DNA from: Ascarosepion bandense
Lineage: Eukaryota > Mollusca > Cephalopoda > Sepiida > Sepiidae
NCBI GenBank assembly: GCA_037127315.1
Contig: JBBBDQ010001937.1
Location: 343,501 to 407,500 of the forward strand
Direction: 5' to 3'
DNA: 64,000 nt
How positions within the stretch are numbered: the stretch's first letter is position 1; each line of letters opens with the position of its first letter. The translations under genes were made by a program, and so were the position numbers. The notes beneath the pieces were generated by a model. It ran no database searches. It was not told the origin of the DNA and saw nothing but the letters and a program-made list of their open reading frames with translations. Positions 40,600 to 52,439 of the stretch are shown in pieces.

Positions 40600-42835
40600 T
40601 TGCAAAATTTTACAAGGCAGCCAGGAAACCTTTGCATTGGTCATCGAAAACGTGCATCAGAGGTTTCCTCCTGGGTTAAGGCTGGCATCGATGCTTTCAT
40701 CCCTGCCAGGAAATTTCAGCTTAAATCCCATTCGTCTCTCTGGTTCTCGCCCGCTTGCTCAGCCGCCATTACCCACCGGAATCACTTCTTCCGGCTTTAT
40801 CGTAGCCACGCGTCGGACCAAAACAGGCGCCTTTTCGCCTCAGCTCGTAATAAGTGTAAAAAGATACTTAACGAAGCTAAGATGCTGTTTGCTGCCAGAA
40901 TGAAGCAGCGCATAGCATCCTCAAAGTTCGGTACCAAAGACTACTGGCGCCACTGTAAAAGCGTGCTTAACAAGAGTAAGTCCTCAATACCCCCACTAAT
41001 CAACGAGTTTGAGGTCCTCAGCTCCTCAGCGGACAAGGCTGAATGCTTTGCCCGTAGATTCTCGACCAATTCGAGTCTGGATTCGTCTGGAATCCATACA
41101 CTCGATTTCCCATCTAGAACTGAGGCCCAATTGAATGACGTCCACATTACGCCCTCGCTGATTTCTTGCATAATCTCAAAAATGGACCCTCACAAAGCGA
41201 GTGGTGGGGATGGAACCCCAATCATAGTCTTGAAGAATTGTGCCCCTGAACTCTCCTCTATCCTTTCTAAGCTATACAACTTCTGCCTATCTTCCTCCTG
41301 CTTTCCTGTCTGTTGGAAGTCTTCTTCTGTGGTTCCAATATTCAAGAACACTGGTGAACCCTCGGACCCCGCAAATTACCGCCCCATCAGCCTTCTTCCG
41401 ATCTTCGGCAAAGTGTTCGAAGCCATTATCAATGCCGAGGTCTTTCAGCATCTCACAGCCCACGGGCTCCTCTTGGACAAGCAGTATGGCTTCCGCTTCA
41501 CCAAGTCTACTGCTGATATGCTAACGACCATCACCGAGTATATATACCAGGCTCTCGACAAGAATGGTGAAGCCCGAATCGTCGCCTTGGATATCTCTAA
41601 AGCATTCGACAGAGTATGGCATGACGGCCTTCTACGGAAACTGCGAAGCTATGGCATAACTGGACTTTTGTTGGACTTAATCCAGTCATTCCTCTTTAAC
41701 CACGCAGAAGGTGGTATTAAACGGACATGCCTCCCAGAACTACTCTACAAACGCGGGTGTCCCCCAAGGCTCTATCCTAGGTCCTACGCTCTTTCTAATC
41801 TACATCAATGATCTCCCCGATGCCATAAGATCACAAGTAGGCATATACGCCGATGATAACACAGTTTACTCTCGCCTCGATTAAAAATCTGGTGTTGATA
41901 ACAAGGTGAACCTCGCTGCCGAGCTTGAAAAGGACCTCCAATCCGTGGTGGATTGGGGTAAGTAATGGCTCGTAAAATTCAATTCTTCCAAAATGAAGCT
42001 GCTGTCAATTAACCACCACAAACAACCGCACATCCCTCCCATTAGCATGGAACAGGCTTGCCTCCCAGAGAGTAAAACTCTACGCCTGCTTGGCCTGACA
42101 CTCTCAGCAGACCTCAAGTGGAATGACTACGTCGAATCCATTGCTAAATCCGCTGCTATGAAAGTCGGCTCTCTGTGCAGGGCCCGGAAATTTTTTCCGT
42201 TTGAATCTATCCTGCACTTATAGAAATCTACCATTCGCCCGTGTATTGAGTATTGCTGCCACATCTGGTCGGGGGCCCCTGCTATCCTCCTCGGGCTTCT
42301 TGACAAAATACAGCGAAGAATCTGTAATGTGATTTATACCGACTTGGCTGACCGCCTGCAGTATCTCTCTCACCGGCGTGACGTGGCTTCCCTGTGCCTC
42401 TTCTATAAATACTTTCATGGCTTCTGCTCTGACGAACTTAAATCACTGGTGCCCCCAAGATGTGAATTTGCACGAGATACTAGATTGGCAAGTAGGTCCC
42501 ACCCTTTTACAGTGAAACCGATGAAATGTACCCGCAATTTCTACTCCAACAGATTCTTTCCTCGCACTTCCCGCCTGTGGAATTCACTACTGCATGTTTG
42601 CTTCCCCGACGGCTACAACCTCCAGGAGTTTAAATGTAGGGTCAATAGACAGCTCATAACACACTAACTCACACCCAGTCTCTCCAACTCTCTCCGTATG
42701 TACATCCTAAGTCGTCTATCACCCTCCTTCTGACATTTCCTATACCCAATCGCTCTATGTAACTCCCTGCGCTATAGTGGCAGTGGAATGCCTTCCTTGG
42801 GGTGACACGATTTAAAAAAAAAAAAAGAAGAGACT
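40600..42835 (+). pseudogene. LINE-J, longest copy: reverse transcriptase domain to 3' end
   Basis: A 403-codon open frame (40600-41811) covers the linker and the first part of the RT domain: Ala-Ser-Gly-Gly-Asp-Gly, Asn-Tyr-Arg-Pro-Ile-Ser-Leu-Leu, Tyr-Gly-Phe-Arg and the catalytic Leu-Asp-Ile-Ser-Lys-Ala-Phe-Asp. A frameshift near 41745 moves [10 protein letters not shown] and Tyr-Ala-Asp-Asp (about 41848) into another frame. Stops follow at about 41882, 41964 and 42221. The C-terminal segment (42329-42667) and 3' UTR with A tail are complete. The APE endonuclease is absent, so this is a 5'-truncated, inactive copy. Confidence 0.9.
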
Positions 42836-42950
42836 AGCATAGGGAAGAGAGCACAAAAACTAGACATCAGAAAAGTTCATTTGTTGCATATGTTATTGTG
42901 CAGTATTAACAAAAGAACCATAAAAAAATTAAGATCTTCCTTTTTAACAA

Positions 42951-42952
<2 letters not shown>

Positions 42953-43001
<49 letters not shown>
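42953..43001. repeat. (TA)n microsatellite
   Basis: About 24 TA units. Confidence 0.95.
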
Positions 43002-43003
<2 letters not shown>

Positions 43004-43244
43004 TTCTGTTACAGAGACTTTTCTGTTACTTCCAAATATCTCATCAGTCTATAGCACCTTTTTCCAATCTTCTAAAGTTAAATCTTTTTTAGACATTTCG
43101 ATTTGTTTTCCTTTTTTCTTAACTGATACACGTTCTTTAATTCTATCAAAAAAGTCTTCCTTCACAAAAGATTGTCTGAAATACATTATTCCTTTTAAAA
43201 CATTGAGGTTGCCTAATAATTATGGCCGGTAGTGTATATGTGCA

Positions 43245-43970
43245 TTTAGAATTCCTTTACGTTTATACATATTTATTATCATAATTTAACCGTTTATTCA
43301 GCTTTGTTTATTAAAATGTGTCTATCGTATTTATCTTTTCATAGGTATATATGTATATACCTTTTAAACATATTTTTTTACACATCAGAAATAAAAAGAA
43401 ACACTTATTAACCGCACAGCTTACCAAGTTTCTGGACATGTACTGAGTTGTGTTTAGAGGGTTTATTTGAAATATAATTCAAGTAAATAATTCTTTGCCT
43501 CTGAGTTATTTCATTATTTACCTAATTAGTTCCTTTGAAGTTCAAATACTCTAACGAATTTTTACGGTATTTAAAATTTAACAACCAAATATTCCATATA
43601 ATCGACGCATCTACGTGAGCACATATCTTCACGTGTGCATGTTGATTACAGTATTACTGCCTTTGAATTTAAAATGTTTCATTACGTTTATATATTTTCT
43701 TTGAAAATGTTGTAACACTTTTCCTGCTACAAGGCAATATTTAATTTTTAAAGTGTAATATAGTCCCTGATGATAAACGATGACGTTAGTAAGAACTAGG
43801 ACAACTTTGGACACTTTTTATACAAGTATAATTCGGAAATAAAAAGTCTAATCAGAAAATATGAAAAAATTCAAAAGTAAATATATAAGACTATGTTGTC
43901 TCTATCGTTTAACACAACTTGTTTAAAAGAAAATATGCTGCCAAAATATACGTACTTTAAATGTATATAC
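43245..43970. other. No feature recognised
   Basis: AT-rich without window-internal matches. Confidence 0.5.
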
Positions 43971-43974
43971 CTAT

Positions 43975-44497
43975 ATACATATACTGTTAAATAGACAATG
44001 AATGTTTATTATGTTTAATCATGAGCAGTTCTAAACATCGTATTTTGGCTTTAATTTCAGGTGAAAATAAAGACAAAATTCTCCAACATTTGGATACTTT
44101 TTTATTAAGTTGGTTCTAAGCTTTCGGTTCACATGAGCCATCTTCCGAGAGGTTACAAGGACGTTAACATAAAAACATCACCATCAGCGACGATTTTGTC
44201 TTGTGTTGACATAAAACTTTGTTAAGCAACGATAAAAGTTACCAAAAAATAGCAAACGTAGTTCGTAAATTTATAATGCGGTTCTATGACGTCACATAGC
44301 GTGAGAGCTGAACATGATAACAGAACCATTTATTTAAATGCAATGTAATGTGTTATGACCAGATTTAAATGTGATTTTATTAAGTGTGGTTTGTTTGGAT
44401 TTAATGTAGATGGCCTCCAATATCTGAAGGTTTTTTTTACTGTGTATGAGTGAGGATTAGTTTATTGTTGACTAAAATCTGTCTGATATTATATATC
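43975..44497 (-). mobile_element. Second full copy of the foldback family (single arm)
   Basis: It is colinear with 22343-22872. The minus-strand core is CGGAAGA with stem GGCTCA/TGAACC (one mispair) and GAAA. The centre has TATGACGTCACA, a CRE-like octamer, also present in the 22-kb copy. Confidence 0.75.
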
Positions 44498-44499
44498 AT

Positions 44500-45294
44500 A
44501 TTATATATACATATATACGTATTTCATAGTTCTGTATGTGATTATAGAGGGGTATCTAGTCTTTTCCCTGTTTATAGTGGGTGTCCGTTCTAGTGAAGGG
44601 CAGTCGTATATTGTTGAAGATTAACGGAATATTGGCCTTGTTGTAGATAGCCCTCTATAAGTCATAAACAAAGGTTATAAACCAAGAAAAGCAAATTGAG
44701 TTGAAAAATAACATTTTATATATGCACATATTAATTAATGTTTTTACAATTGAAGTAATACTTGAAATATAGGCCCAACGGAGGTTAAAATGTTCATGGC
44801 AATAAAATGATGAAAGAGAATTAATGCTTAGGAATTTGGGGAGCGCTATGAGTAAGGTATGTCTTTGATGTAGTCTTTCCTTGGGTAAGTAAGCAGTTTT
44901 GAGGCAGGGAAGAAGGAAAGAGGTAAGGGAGGCGAACGTAGTAAGCCGCTTGACTTTGGTCAAGGGAGATACTAATTACTCCCTTCTCCCCGAGTCGGTC
45001 TGCCTGGCGATGCTTTCTGTATCCCCTTTTTATACCTTCTTTTTGTATCAGAGCAGATCACTTGGGATTTCACACTTGTATTTGATTCTGGGCTTCCCAT
45101 TGGCTGATAAATAAAATTCGCGTAGGCTCGCGAACTGGAAATTTAATATTTAATTTTTAGTTTTCAACCGGAACATCTGCGCGGAGCCGGCAACGCAGCT
45201 TCGGTTTTTGGTCATTTGCTTTTTGGTCGTGAAAGCGCAAACATCCGGTCCATCCTTTTGCTCGGTATTTGCACATGATATATATTTCTGTTAA
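44500..45294. other. Unrecognised, moderate complexity
   Basis: 45000-45290 is GC-richer and holds a CCCTTTTTATACCTTC TATA-like site and GCGCGGAGCCGGCAACG. No gene or repeat family could be assigned. A 102-codon minus frame at 44655-44963 has no domain. Confidence 0.4.
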
Positions 45295-45350
45295 TCATAA
45301 CACCCAGAGCAAGGCGGCAGCGCCACTGATGTGCAGGGGGCTACTTAAGA
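45295..45350 (-). repeat. LINE-J 3' terminus
   Basis: Only the last about 55 bp of the LINE-J 3' UTR are present (complement of CAGTGGCGCTGCCGCCTTGC and ATGATTA-type tail). Confidence 0.65.
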
Positions 45351-45792
45351 GTGAAAATATTGGAAAGAGAAAGCCGGAAACCACGTCCTAAACAGGGAAC
45401 AATGGATGAGCCTCATCACCTGTTCAATAGACGTGGGTGGAGTGCGAACCAGGCGATAGTTTGGTCTATCTACTCCAATTGAAAAAAATAAAAAAGAAAA
45501 GAGTGAAAAGATTGGAAAAGAGAAAGCCGGAAACCAATTCCTAAACAGGGAACAATGAATGAGCCGCTTCACCTGTTCAATAGACGTGGGTGGAGTCTGG
45601 ACCGGGCGATAATTTGGTCTATCTACTCCAATTGAAAGAAAATAAAAAAAAGAAAGAGTGAACAGATTGGAAAAGAGAAAGCCGGAAACCGCATCCTAAA
45701 CAGGGAACAAGGGATGAGCCTCATCACCTGTTCAATAGACGTGGATGGAGTGTGAACCGGGCGATAGTTAGATCTATCTACTCCATTTAAGA
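45350..45792 (+). repeat. Tandem repeat, 3 x about 153 bp
   Basis: ATTGGAAA anchors fall at 45359, 45513 and 45666. Each unit has AGAGAAAGCCGGAAACC, AAACAGGGAACAA, CACCTGTTCAATAGACGTGG and TCTATCTACTCCA. It is directly joined to the LINE-J terminus, as if an expanded 3' extension. Confidence 0.92.
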
Positions 45793-45794
45793 AA

Positions 45795-46465
45795 AAATAA
45801 ATAAATAAAAACATGTTGGTGGATTGCTAAGTTTTAACTTAGTTAAAGTCCACTCAAAGAGATTTCTGCTAAAATTTAAAAACAATTAAAGAAAACCAAT
45901 TAAACATGAAAAGTTTAAAATTAAGCAAAAATATAGCTTACTTTTAAGAATATTTCAAACAAAGTTTATTCCCATCCCAATGCGCTGGCGTAAATATCAT
46001 TTTAATACGCGTTCATTCTCTGACGAAATTCACGCACGTTGATGAAACCTTTTCTGTATAACAGCTTTCTTGATGTTTTACGGACTTTTTTCTTACACTT
46101 TTTCGCTAATACTCTTGAATTCAAAATAAATTTTTAGATATTAACACAACATTTCTTGCCGTCTAAAACTCTATTTTCTTTTTATTCTGATGATAAATTT
46201 ATCGTTATTTATTTTTCTCACTGAACTGATTTGCACTTCGAAAATCGTGATGTGATGTTTTCTTCTTTGAAACTGCTCCTTATTCACATAAATGAATTTT
46301 TAATCAATAAATTCTGGAAGGGATCCAACTCACTCGCATATATTTAAATAACAATAGTTGAATATATCACTTTTAGCTTTCTTTCTGCCGGAATTTAAAA
46401 ATGAATAAGGTGTAACAATCGATGGGATAATCGTTCATTTAGGTCGGGGCAATAGTGAAATGTTT
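45795..46465. other. No feature recognised
   Basis: AT-rich without matches. Confidence 0.5.
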
Positions 46466-46469
46466 AGAA

Positions 46470-46860
46470 AAGAATATACAACTGTCGTTCAGAAAGTTCC
46501 AACCCTTTCCCAGTTGTTCAACAAACAAGAATATTTTGCCCTATTGCTAAATATAGTTCCCAACTCTTGACATCAATGCACTTAGTCCAACGATGTTTAA
46601 GCATTGCAATCTCATCACAAAAAAAAAATGCATACAAGTTTCTCAACATCTACTTCTGAGTACATATAATCTCATCACTGTTTCTAAAATGGCGACCACG
46701 TAGACAGGAATTGAGTTTGGGAAACCGAAAGAAGTCAGGTAAAGCTAAGTCTGGTGAGTAAATGGGGATGGGGTAAAAATTCAACGCCACACTTGTCTGC
46801 CTCAGCAAACTGAAAAGTGTGGACGGGCTCGTTATCCTTCCTAAGTCTGTAGGCGTTTGA
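46470..46860 (-). pseudogene. Mariner-like transposase, C-terminal fragment
   Basis: The minus strand reads Pro-Val-His-Thr, Ala-Glu-Ala-Asp-Lys-Cys-Gly-Val-Glu-Phe-Leu-Pro-His-Pro, a shifted Ser-Pro-Asp-Leu-Ala-type segment (third catalytic Asp) and Arg-Trp-Thr-Lys-Cys-Ile-Asp-Val-Lys. These are mariner C-terminal landmarks. Frameshifts and stops are frequent. No terminal repeats seen. Confidence 0.65.
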
Positions 46861-46884
46861 ACTTTTTTTTTATATTTCTGAGAA

Positions 46885-47035
46885 GCGGTAGTATTAACAG
46901 CATTTACATAATTTGGACTATTGTCCTCATCTTTGTTGCCATTTGTACGACGTTTAATAATAGATCATTCTATTTGTCTATATTTCTGAGATGAGGTAGT
47001 ATTTACAGTATTTACATTATTCGGACTTTTCATCC
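46885..47035. repeat. Imperfect duplication, about 110 bp apart
   Basis: ATATTTCTGAGA(A/T)G(C/A)GGTAG and GTATTTACATTATTCGGACT-type blocks occur twice. Confidence 0.6.
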
Positions 47036-47640
47036 TTTCCAAAACCTCATCATTGCTCACATGCTCGATCCATGATATTCGCAGTATCCTTCTGTAGAAC
47101 CACATTTCAGTTGCTTTAAGTTTTTCCTTCATCTTCCAGTATGTTATCAGCTGCTTTCCCCTGTCTTTTTTCTCTTTATCTGTCCTGTTAGTGTCAGGTT
47201 CTCCAAGCCCTCCTTCCTTATTGCATATCCCAGGAACTTCAGTTGTCTCTTCCTGATGCTCAGTATTAATTTTCTTTTATGATTTTATTCTTTCCAAAAC
47301 CTCGTAATTGCTCACATGCTTGGTCCATGATATTCACAGCATCCTTCTGTAGAACCACATTTCAGCTGCTTCAAGTTTTCTTTCATCTTGTTGATATTGT
47401 CCGACATTCACTGACATATTGAAGAACTGACATCACATAGCAATCCAGAACTCTCTTCCTTGTTTCTAGCGAATTTTCCTGTTTCTTAATATTCTGCTCA
47501 ACTTCTGGAAACGCGTCCTTCACCATGCCAATTCGCCTTCGGATCTCTGCTTCGCACTTTCCTTCTTCTGTTATAGCACTTCCCAGGTATTTAAATTTTT
47601 GTACCTGCTTGATTTTAGTATCTCCAACCTGTTGGTTGGT
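47036..47640 (-). pseudogene. RTE-like LINE C-terminus, rearranged
   Basis: The minus strand frame 47688-47383 gives Lys-Phe-Lys-Tyr-Leu-Gly-Ser, Glu-Glu-Gly-Lys-Cys-Glu-Ala-Glu-Ile and Glu-Thr-Arg-Lys-Arg-Val-Leu, the RTE region after the RT. The next segment (Trp-Phe-Tyr-Arg-Arg-Met-type, CTGTAGAACCACATTTCAG on the plus strand) is present twice, at 47040-47140 and 47290-47396, with the C-terminal piece in between. An internal duplication has scrambled the copy. Confidence 0.78.
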
Positions 47641-47804
47641 TGTTTTGTTTTTATGGCAGATCAACCTCGGCGGGTCATTTATTGCCAACTAAACTTTATT
47701 TATTTATTGCTGGTAAAAATGTTTTTCTTTCAACAATTTATTGTTGTTTATATAAGTTTTTGTGTCTAGTAATACATTTTTCTTTTCGTGTATCAAGATT
47801 CATT

Positions 47805-48030
47805 GGGATTTGTATTTTTAAGGGCAGGGTCCCCAATTCCTACCCTTGTTATTTAACCCATAACTGGAGGGAAGGGACCAGATTAATACCATTTCCAAGG
47901 GTACCAGCAGGGTATTATACTGGAATTCGAACTCGGCTCACCGATGTCTCTTTCCGAGCCGATATCCACTGCACCACAACGCACATTCGTCACTATACGC
48001 TTACAGCTCCCCCACCTGTATTTGGCATTT
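47805..48030 (-). mobile_element. SINE-B with 5S-derived head remnant
   Basis: Read on the minus strand it has the 5S-derived stub (AATACAGG...GAGCTGTAAGC), the linker GTATAGTG, the head GTGCGTTGTGGTGCAGTGGA with B box GAGTTCGAATTCCAG, and the body to GTAGGAATTGGGGACC. The same 3' segment GGGGACCCTGCCC follows the 34.5-kb copy, so both belong to one subfamily. Confidence 0.78.
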
Positions 48031-48054
48031 TGGGGCTGCCCTTAATGTGTCGTT

Positions 48055-48135
48055 ACTTATATGTTGCGTCTACAGTATCTTCAGTGTCCTTCTGTAGAAA
48101 CAACATTTGTATCTTCTTGAGGTTCTTCCTCATTT
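48055..48135 (-). pseudogene. RTE-like LINE fragment
   Basis: CTTCTGTAGAAACAACATTT and the CTTCCTCATTTCTGAGGAG block resemble 47340-47396 and 7810-7860. Confidence 0.5.
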
Positions 48136-48359
48136 CTGAGGAGATTGTCACCCATTCAGTTCTTGGAGAACTACTATTATATAACAAGAACAAATGGGCT
48201 AGTAAATAAAAGCGTTGTCCTACTGAGCCAAAAATGATTTAACCTAAAATATTTTAAGTTCAGTTCTCTGGCCACAGCAAAAAAAAAAAAAAAAATGGTG
48301 TGTTGAGTTAACAGAGGAAAATTATCTGAAATTCAGATCATTAAAGACCCAGCACGGGG

Positions 48360-48550
48360 AATTATTTAAGTGCCATACGTGATATACGCTTTGGTAGATC
48401 ACATCTCGAAAGAGACATGACTGACTGGGCAGAAGATTATCCCACAGTAGGTTGCTATTGCTTTCTGCGGCAGACTGATTGCCAGCCAAGGTTATAGAAC
48501 CCGATATGTCCTGTTATTTGACTCATAGCTAGAGGGAGAAGAGATTATAT
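48360..48550 (-). mobile_element. SINE-B, 3' half
   Basis: It runs from AGTGCCATACGTGATATAC to CTCATAGCTAGAGGGAGAAG. It is followed by a segment (GGGAGATCGGTTTATTACTT to ATGATTCC) that is also found after the copy at 31517-31705, at 31737-31817. Confidence 0.78.
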
Positions 48551-48661
48551 TATTACGTAGCAATTAGCGGGAGATCGGTTTATTACTTCATAACAACAGA
48601 AAACTAATCCCTGACTTTATGACCAATAGAAGCCTTAATCATGATTCCAACTATTATATAC

Positions 48662-48882
48662 AATCAGTCAGTTAAGTGCCATACGTGATACATGCTTTGG
48701 GCGATCATGTTTCGAACGAGACATGATTGACTAATCAGTAGTTTATCCCGCAGTAGGTTACCATTGCTTTTTGCGGTTTTTTAACCCATAACTGGAAGGA
48801 AGAGACGAATTGATACCTTTCCCAAAGGTATTTGTTTGTAAGTGAATGTCGATATCTATTGCACCACGACGCAATGGAATTA
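48662..48882 (-). mobile_element. SINE-B, internally deleted
   Basis: It has the 3' blocks AGTTAAGTGCCATACGTGAT and CCCGCAGTAGGTTACCATTG, then jumps to TTAACCCATAACTGG and ends near GATATCTATTGCACCACGAC. Confidence 0.75.
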
Positions 48883-49084
48883 GCAAAAGCGAAATTCCAA
48901 CTATCACCTGAAGAATACTGGAGCGTATAACAGCCAAAACTTTGTAAATATAGATGATGATAAATGTCCGAAGAAGGTAAATTGTGCTAATAGAATGAAT
49001 ACCATATATAAGTACTATAGACAGAAAATAAAAGTTTGATATTATATTCTTTATTTCCTGTGGAATTTATTTGTTTCTCAATAC

Positions 49085-49165
49085 TTTGATTAGCTTCTAA
49101 AAGGCATCTTTTGCTATTTCAACGCGCTTTGTATTTTTCTGTTGCATTTTTCCGTCCTCTGTTAA
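49085..49165 (-). pseudogene. RTE-like LINE fragment
   Basis: The minus strand encodes Thr-Glu-Asp-Gly-Lys and Val-Glu-Ile-Ala-Lys-Asp-Ala, matching the 47.6-kb copy (Glu-Glu-Gly-Lys...Val-Lys-Asp-Ala). Confidence 0.6.
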
Positions 49166-49435
49166 TGTGCGTTGTGGTGCAGTCCATATTGACAAATCGG
49201 GGAGCCGAGTTCGAATTCCAGTTGAATTACTTGCATTCACTTACGCGTAAATAATTCTCCTCCAGTTATATGTTAAATAATAAGACAGATTTGTTTTTAT
49301 AGCCTTGGCGGACAACCAGACTACCGCAGAAAGTCAATCTACTGCAGGATAATCTTCTGCCCAGTCAGCCATGCCCTTTTAAAGACATGATCGCCCAAAG
49401 CGTGTATCACGTCTGGCATTTAAGTAGCTGATTGT
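49166..49435 (+). mobile_element. SINE-B, full head to tail
   Basis: It begins GTGCGTTGTGGTGCAGT, has the B box GAGTTCGAATTCCAG and ends CGTCTGGCATTTAAGTAGCTG. A few small deletions are present. Confidence 0.8.
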
Positions 49436-49439
49436 TAAT

Positions 49440-50790
49440 ACAACACTCAATTCTCTTAAAGTGTGTGTCTCTTAATCTCTGAGCTCTACTTCGAGTGGCT
49501 CTTGGGCTTTTCACATGGTGAACATCAAGGGGAAGAAATAATTAACTCCAAGATTTTTTAATTTACTAAACTGATTGGTTTAAAAACATGTAAAGTACTA
49601 ACTGGAGTTACTAATATCTCGAATATTGTTTATAATTGTTCACTCAATACAAGGCCGGACTATGAGACCCTCATGGTAGAGCTTGATGATCGTGTGCTGT
49701 TCTTATGTTTGTCTTACAAGGTGTTTATCCACATTCCACATTTGTAATCAGTTAGACGCTCCGATGCCCATGAGATGGAAATGTCTAGAACGTCAACCCG
49801 GTGCTTGAGAAATGGACTTAGGGTTAATTCCTGTCTTTAAAATCGAACGGAATCTGCGATTTATGGAGTCTTTGCGTGGTGCAATAAATATATCAGGACT
49901 AATGTAAGAGAATTTGAATTCTGGCGTCGGGATGGGACTGAAAGCATCATAAATCGACAGATCACTGGCTGTGATCTGCTAAATTCCAAATCCATTACCG
50001 ACACGCTCAATAACAATGGGCTTCCGTATCGAAGCGACTTTGATGTTGTTTATTATTCATTAGCCTTTTGAATAAATCGAAGCAAAAAGAAACATATTTT
50101 AAGGTGGAGTTTCGAATACCTCTTTGACCTTTTTTAAAGAAACGAGAAATAAATAAAAAAGCGAAACTAACTCTTTCTTTTGTCTTTTTTTTTTGTTCTC
50201 TTCCTGATGTGCTTTATTTCTGTAAGATTTTTGCCTAAAACTTTGTCGGTATTAGGCTTGTCTATGGTTTGTATAGGGATACCTGTGGAAATTATATTCT
50301 TTAAATAAAACCAAATAATTTTAGATCGTTTAATATGTGATTCTATTGTGTCAATGTATTTTAACTCTGATCTGCATCTTTCTTGTCGGCTTTTAAATAA
50401 AGACGTTAAAGGTGGGCTAAAAGGTGGACTCTGTGGCCGTTGAACAGGCACAAATGTGCCTGAGCAAGCGTTTGCAATGGGAATTAGCTAGCAACCCCAG
50501 TAGACAGATATCCTTGAACAGGTGTGGCTAAACATCATTGTAAATGCGATAAATGAAGTGTGCAGCACAGGAGGGAAATTTGTTGATTGGTTTTATTGCT
50601 ATTGAACCGAAGAGGGAATTTCGTGACTGTTTCTCTGAAATATTTTGAAACATGAATAAAAAAAACAGTAATATCAAGAGGCTTTTCTGAAGAGTGAATC
50701 CAGATTCATTGTTTATTTCCCGTCTAAGGAAAAAAGGACATAGTCGTGTTACAAAATTCTGGATTTAAAATATCTCTGTTTGTGCTTAGG
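49440..50790. other. No feature recognised
   Basis: Moderate complexity without domain or repeat match. A 94-codon minus frame (50167-50451) is Lys-rich near its end and not assignable. Confidence 0.4.
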
Positions 50791-50882
50791 TTGAGACAAA
50801 AGGCCGACTAATATTGAGACAAAAGGCCGACTAATATTGACAAAAGGCCGACTAATATTGAGTCAAAAGGCCGACTAATATG
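50790..50882 (+). repeat. Minisatellite, four units of about 24 bp
   Basis: AAAAGGCCGACTAATATTGA is repeated four times with small indels. Confidence 0.95.
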
Positions 50883-50884
50883 TA

Positions 50885-51190
50885 ATAATTGTCTTCAATC
50901 TTATTACTAGCACTGAAATCATTTTGACGTCATTTTGTTCTTTAAATTTCACTAATCATCCTGTTAAATGTATAGGCAGGCATGGGTAGTAGTCTCATGA
51001 AGTAAACACACTGCCATTTCAGTAACCATGAATCAAGATGAATTTCTAAGCAAGTTACGATGCCTATTTTCATCTCACACGTTACTTAAATAAGTAGAAC
51101 TACCGTTACTGGGCAGACACAGATCATAATGAAGTTCATAAGTGCCCTTTATATGCCCGTAAGGTGACATTATGATGTGCTGTTTCATTA
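50885..51190. other. No feature recognised
   Basis: Nothing could be assigned. Confidence 0.4.
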
Positions 51191-51194
51191 CATG

Positions 51195-51502
51195 GGATCA
51201 GTTAAGTGCCATACGTGATACACGCTTTGGGCGATCATGTCTCTAAAGAGACATGGATAACTGAGCAGAAGATTATCCTGAAGTAGGTTGCCATTGCTTT
51301 TTACGGTAGTCCGGTTTCCCGCCAAGACTATAGAACCAAATCTGTCCTGTTAATTTATTCATAACTGGAGGGAACAGAAGGATTAATACCTTTCCGAAGG
51401 GCATTTGTGCGTAAGTGAATGCGAAGAATTCAACTGGAATTCGAACTCGGCTACCTGATTTCTCGTTCCGAGTCGATACCCACTGCACCAAAACGCATAT
51501 CC
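51195..51502 (-). mobile_element. SINE-B, full length
   Basis: The minus strand runs from the head (GCGTTTTGGTGCAGTGGGTA, B box GAGTTCGAATTCCAG) to GTATCACGTATGGCACTTAA. An open frame of 72 codons inside is fortuitous. Confidence 0.82.
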
Positions 51503-51504
51503 AA

Positions 51505-52054
51505 ATGGAATCATCGAACCTTATGTCTTTGAAAATGAACAGGGGATCTCAATCACTGTCACTTTCACAACAGCACATTTTAAAAACGCATTTATAGAAA
51601 ATGACGTCATCTTCAGGACGTAATTTTAAAATTCCATCATTGTGTCATAATTGGCATGTTTTAAGGTTTCAATGATTTGAATAAAATATTTATCTCCATC
51701 ACACTTGGTTTTATTGGATTGTTAGAAGTTTCCGTTTTTTTAAGAGCACGTGGACCATCTTTCGCATTAATGTGGAGAAGTTTGTCATTTAACTGAGCAG
51801 TCATGCGGAATTGAAATTTCTGATGCAACTTTATTCGTGATGAGTAAGGATACCATAATGGTACCTTCACGAAACTTTGAAGACGGCATGAGTTTGCTCA
51901 GTTAAATGACAAATTTCTCTACATTAATCATAATAACGATTTTTCTCTATCTCAATATCAAGAACTTTCCGACAAAAATCAGCTTGGAAAAATATCCTTT
52001 TATCAGTAATCACTAAGAAAAAAATTCTCGGTAATAAACATTATCACATTATTA

Positions 52055-52055
<1 letters not shown>
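51505..52055. other. Unrecognised, with a 35-bp inverted repeat
   Basis: ATTAATGTGGAGAAGTTTGT and CATTTAACTGAGCA (51767-51801) are mirrored at about 51893-51928. Function unknown. Confidence 0.55.

Positions 52056-52056
<1 letters not shown>

Positions 52057-52106
<50 letters not shown>
52057..52106. repeat. (TA)n microsatellite
   Basis: About 24 TA units. Confidence 0.95.
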
Positions 52107-52107
<1 letters not shown>

Positions 52108-52439
52108 GTGTAGTACAAACAAATGGTTTAACAGTACACTGTTCGTAGTTTCGGTGTAATAGTGAAATATTTTACTGTTAATTTTCATATATTAATTATG
52201 ATGGCAGGTGGAAGTTACCTCTTGCGTTAGTTTAACAGGTTTAATTCAGGGAAGGTATTAATTTGAAATGTTGCCTATAAACGCAGACAACATGGATCAT
52301 GTAGAGATTTACAAGTTCTAGTGTTTTTAAATATTTTCCATTTTCTTGTAGACAGCTTCTATCTGCTATCATCGTCTTATATATACCCTAAATATCGTTT
52401 ATATATTTTCTGCTATAATTAAATTAAAAAATCAAAGTC

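Larger units (their letters stand above)
40474..43240 (-). mobile_element. Tc1-like element split by a LINE
   Basis: The left end ATACACTACCAGGCATAATA and right end TAATTATGGCCGGTAGTGTA are inverted repeats. The minus strand of 43010-43180 encodes Lys-Asp-Leu-Thr-Leu-Glu-Asp-Trp-Lys-Lys-Val-Leu and Thr-Asp-Glu (first catalytic Asp). The C-terminal half is missing and the LINE-J copy at 40600-42830 plus a (TA)n array (42953-43001) occupies its place. Confidence 0.75.

Noticed and set aside
40600..41811. Intact reverse transcriptase gene
   Set aside because: The 403-codon frame lacks the Tyr-Ala-Asp-Asp box, which lies downstream in another frame, and several stops follow. The endonuclease is missing.
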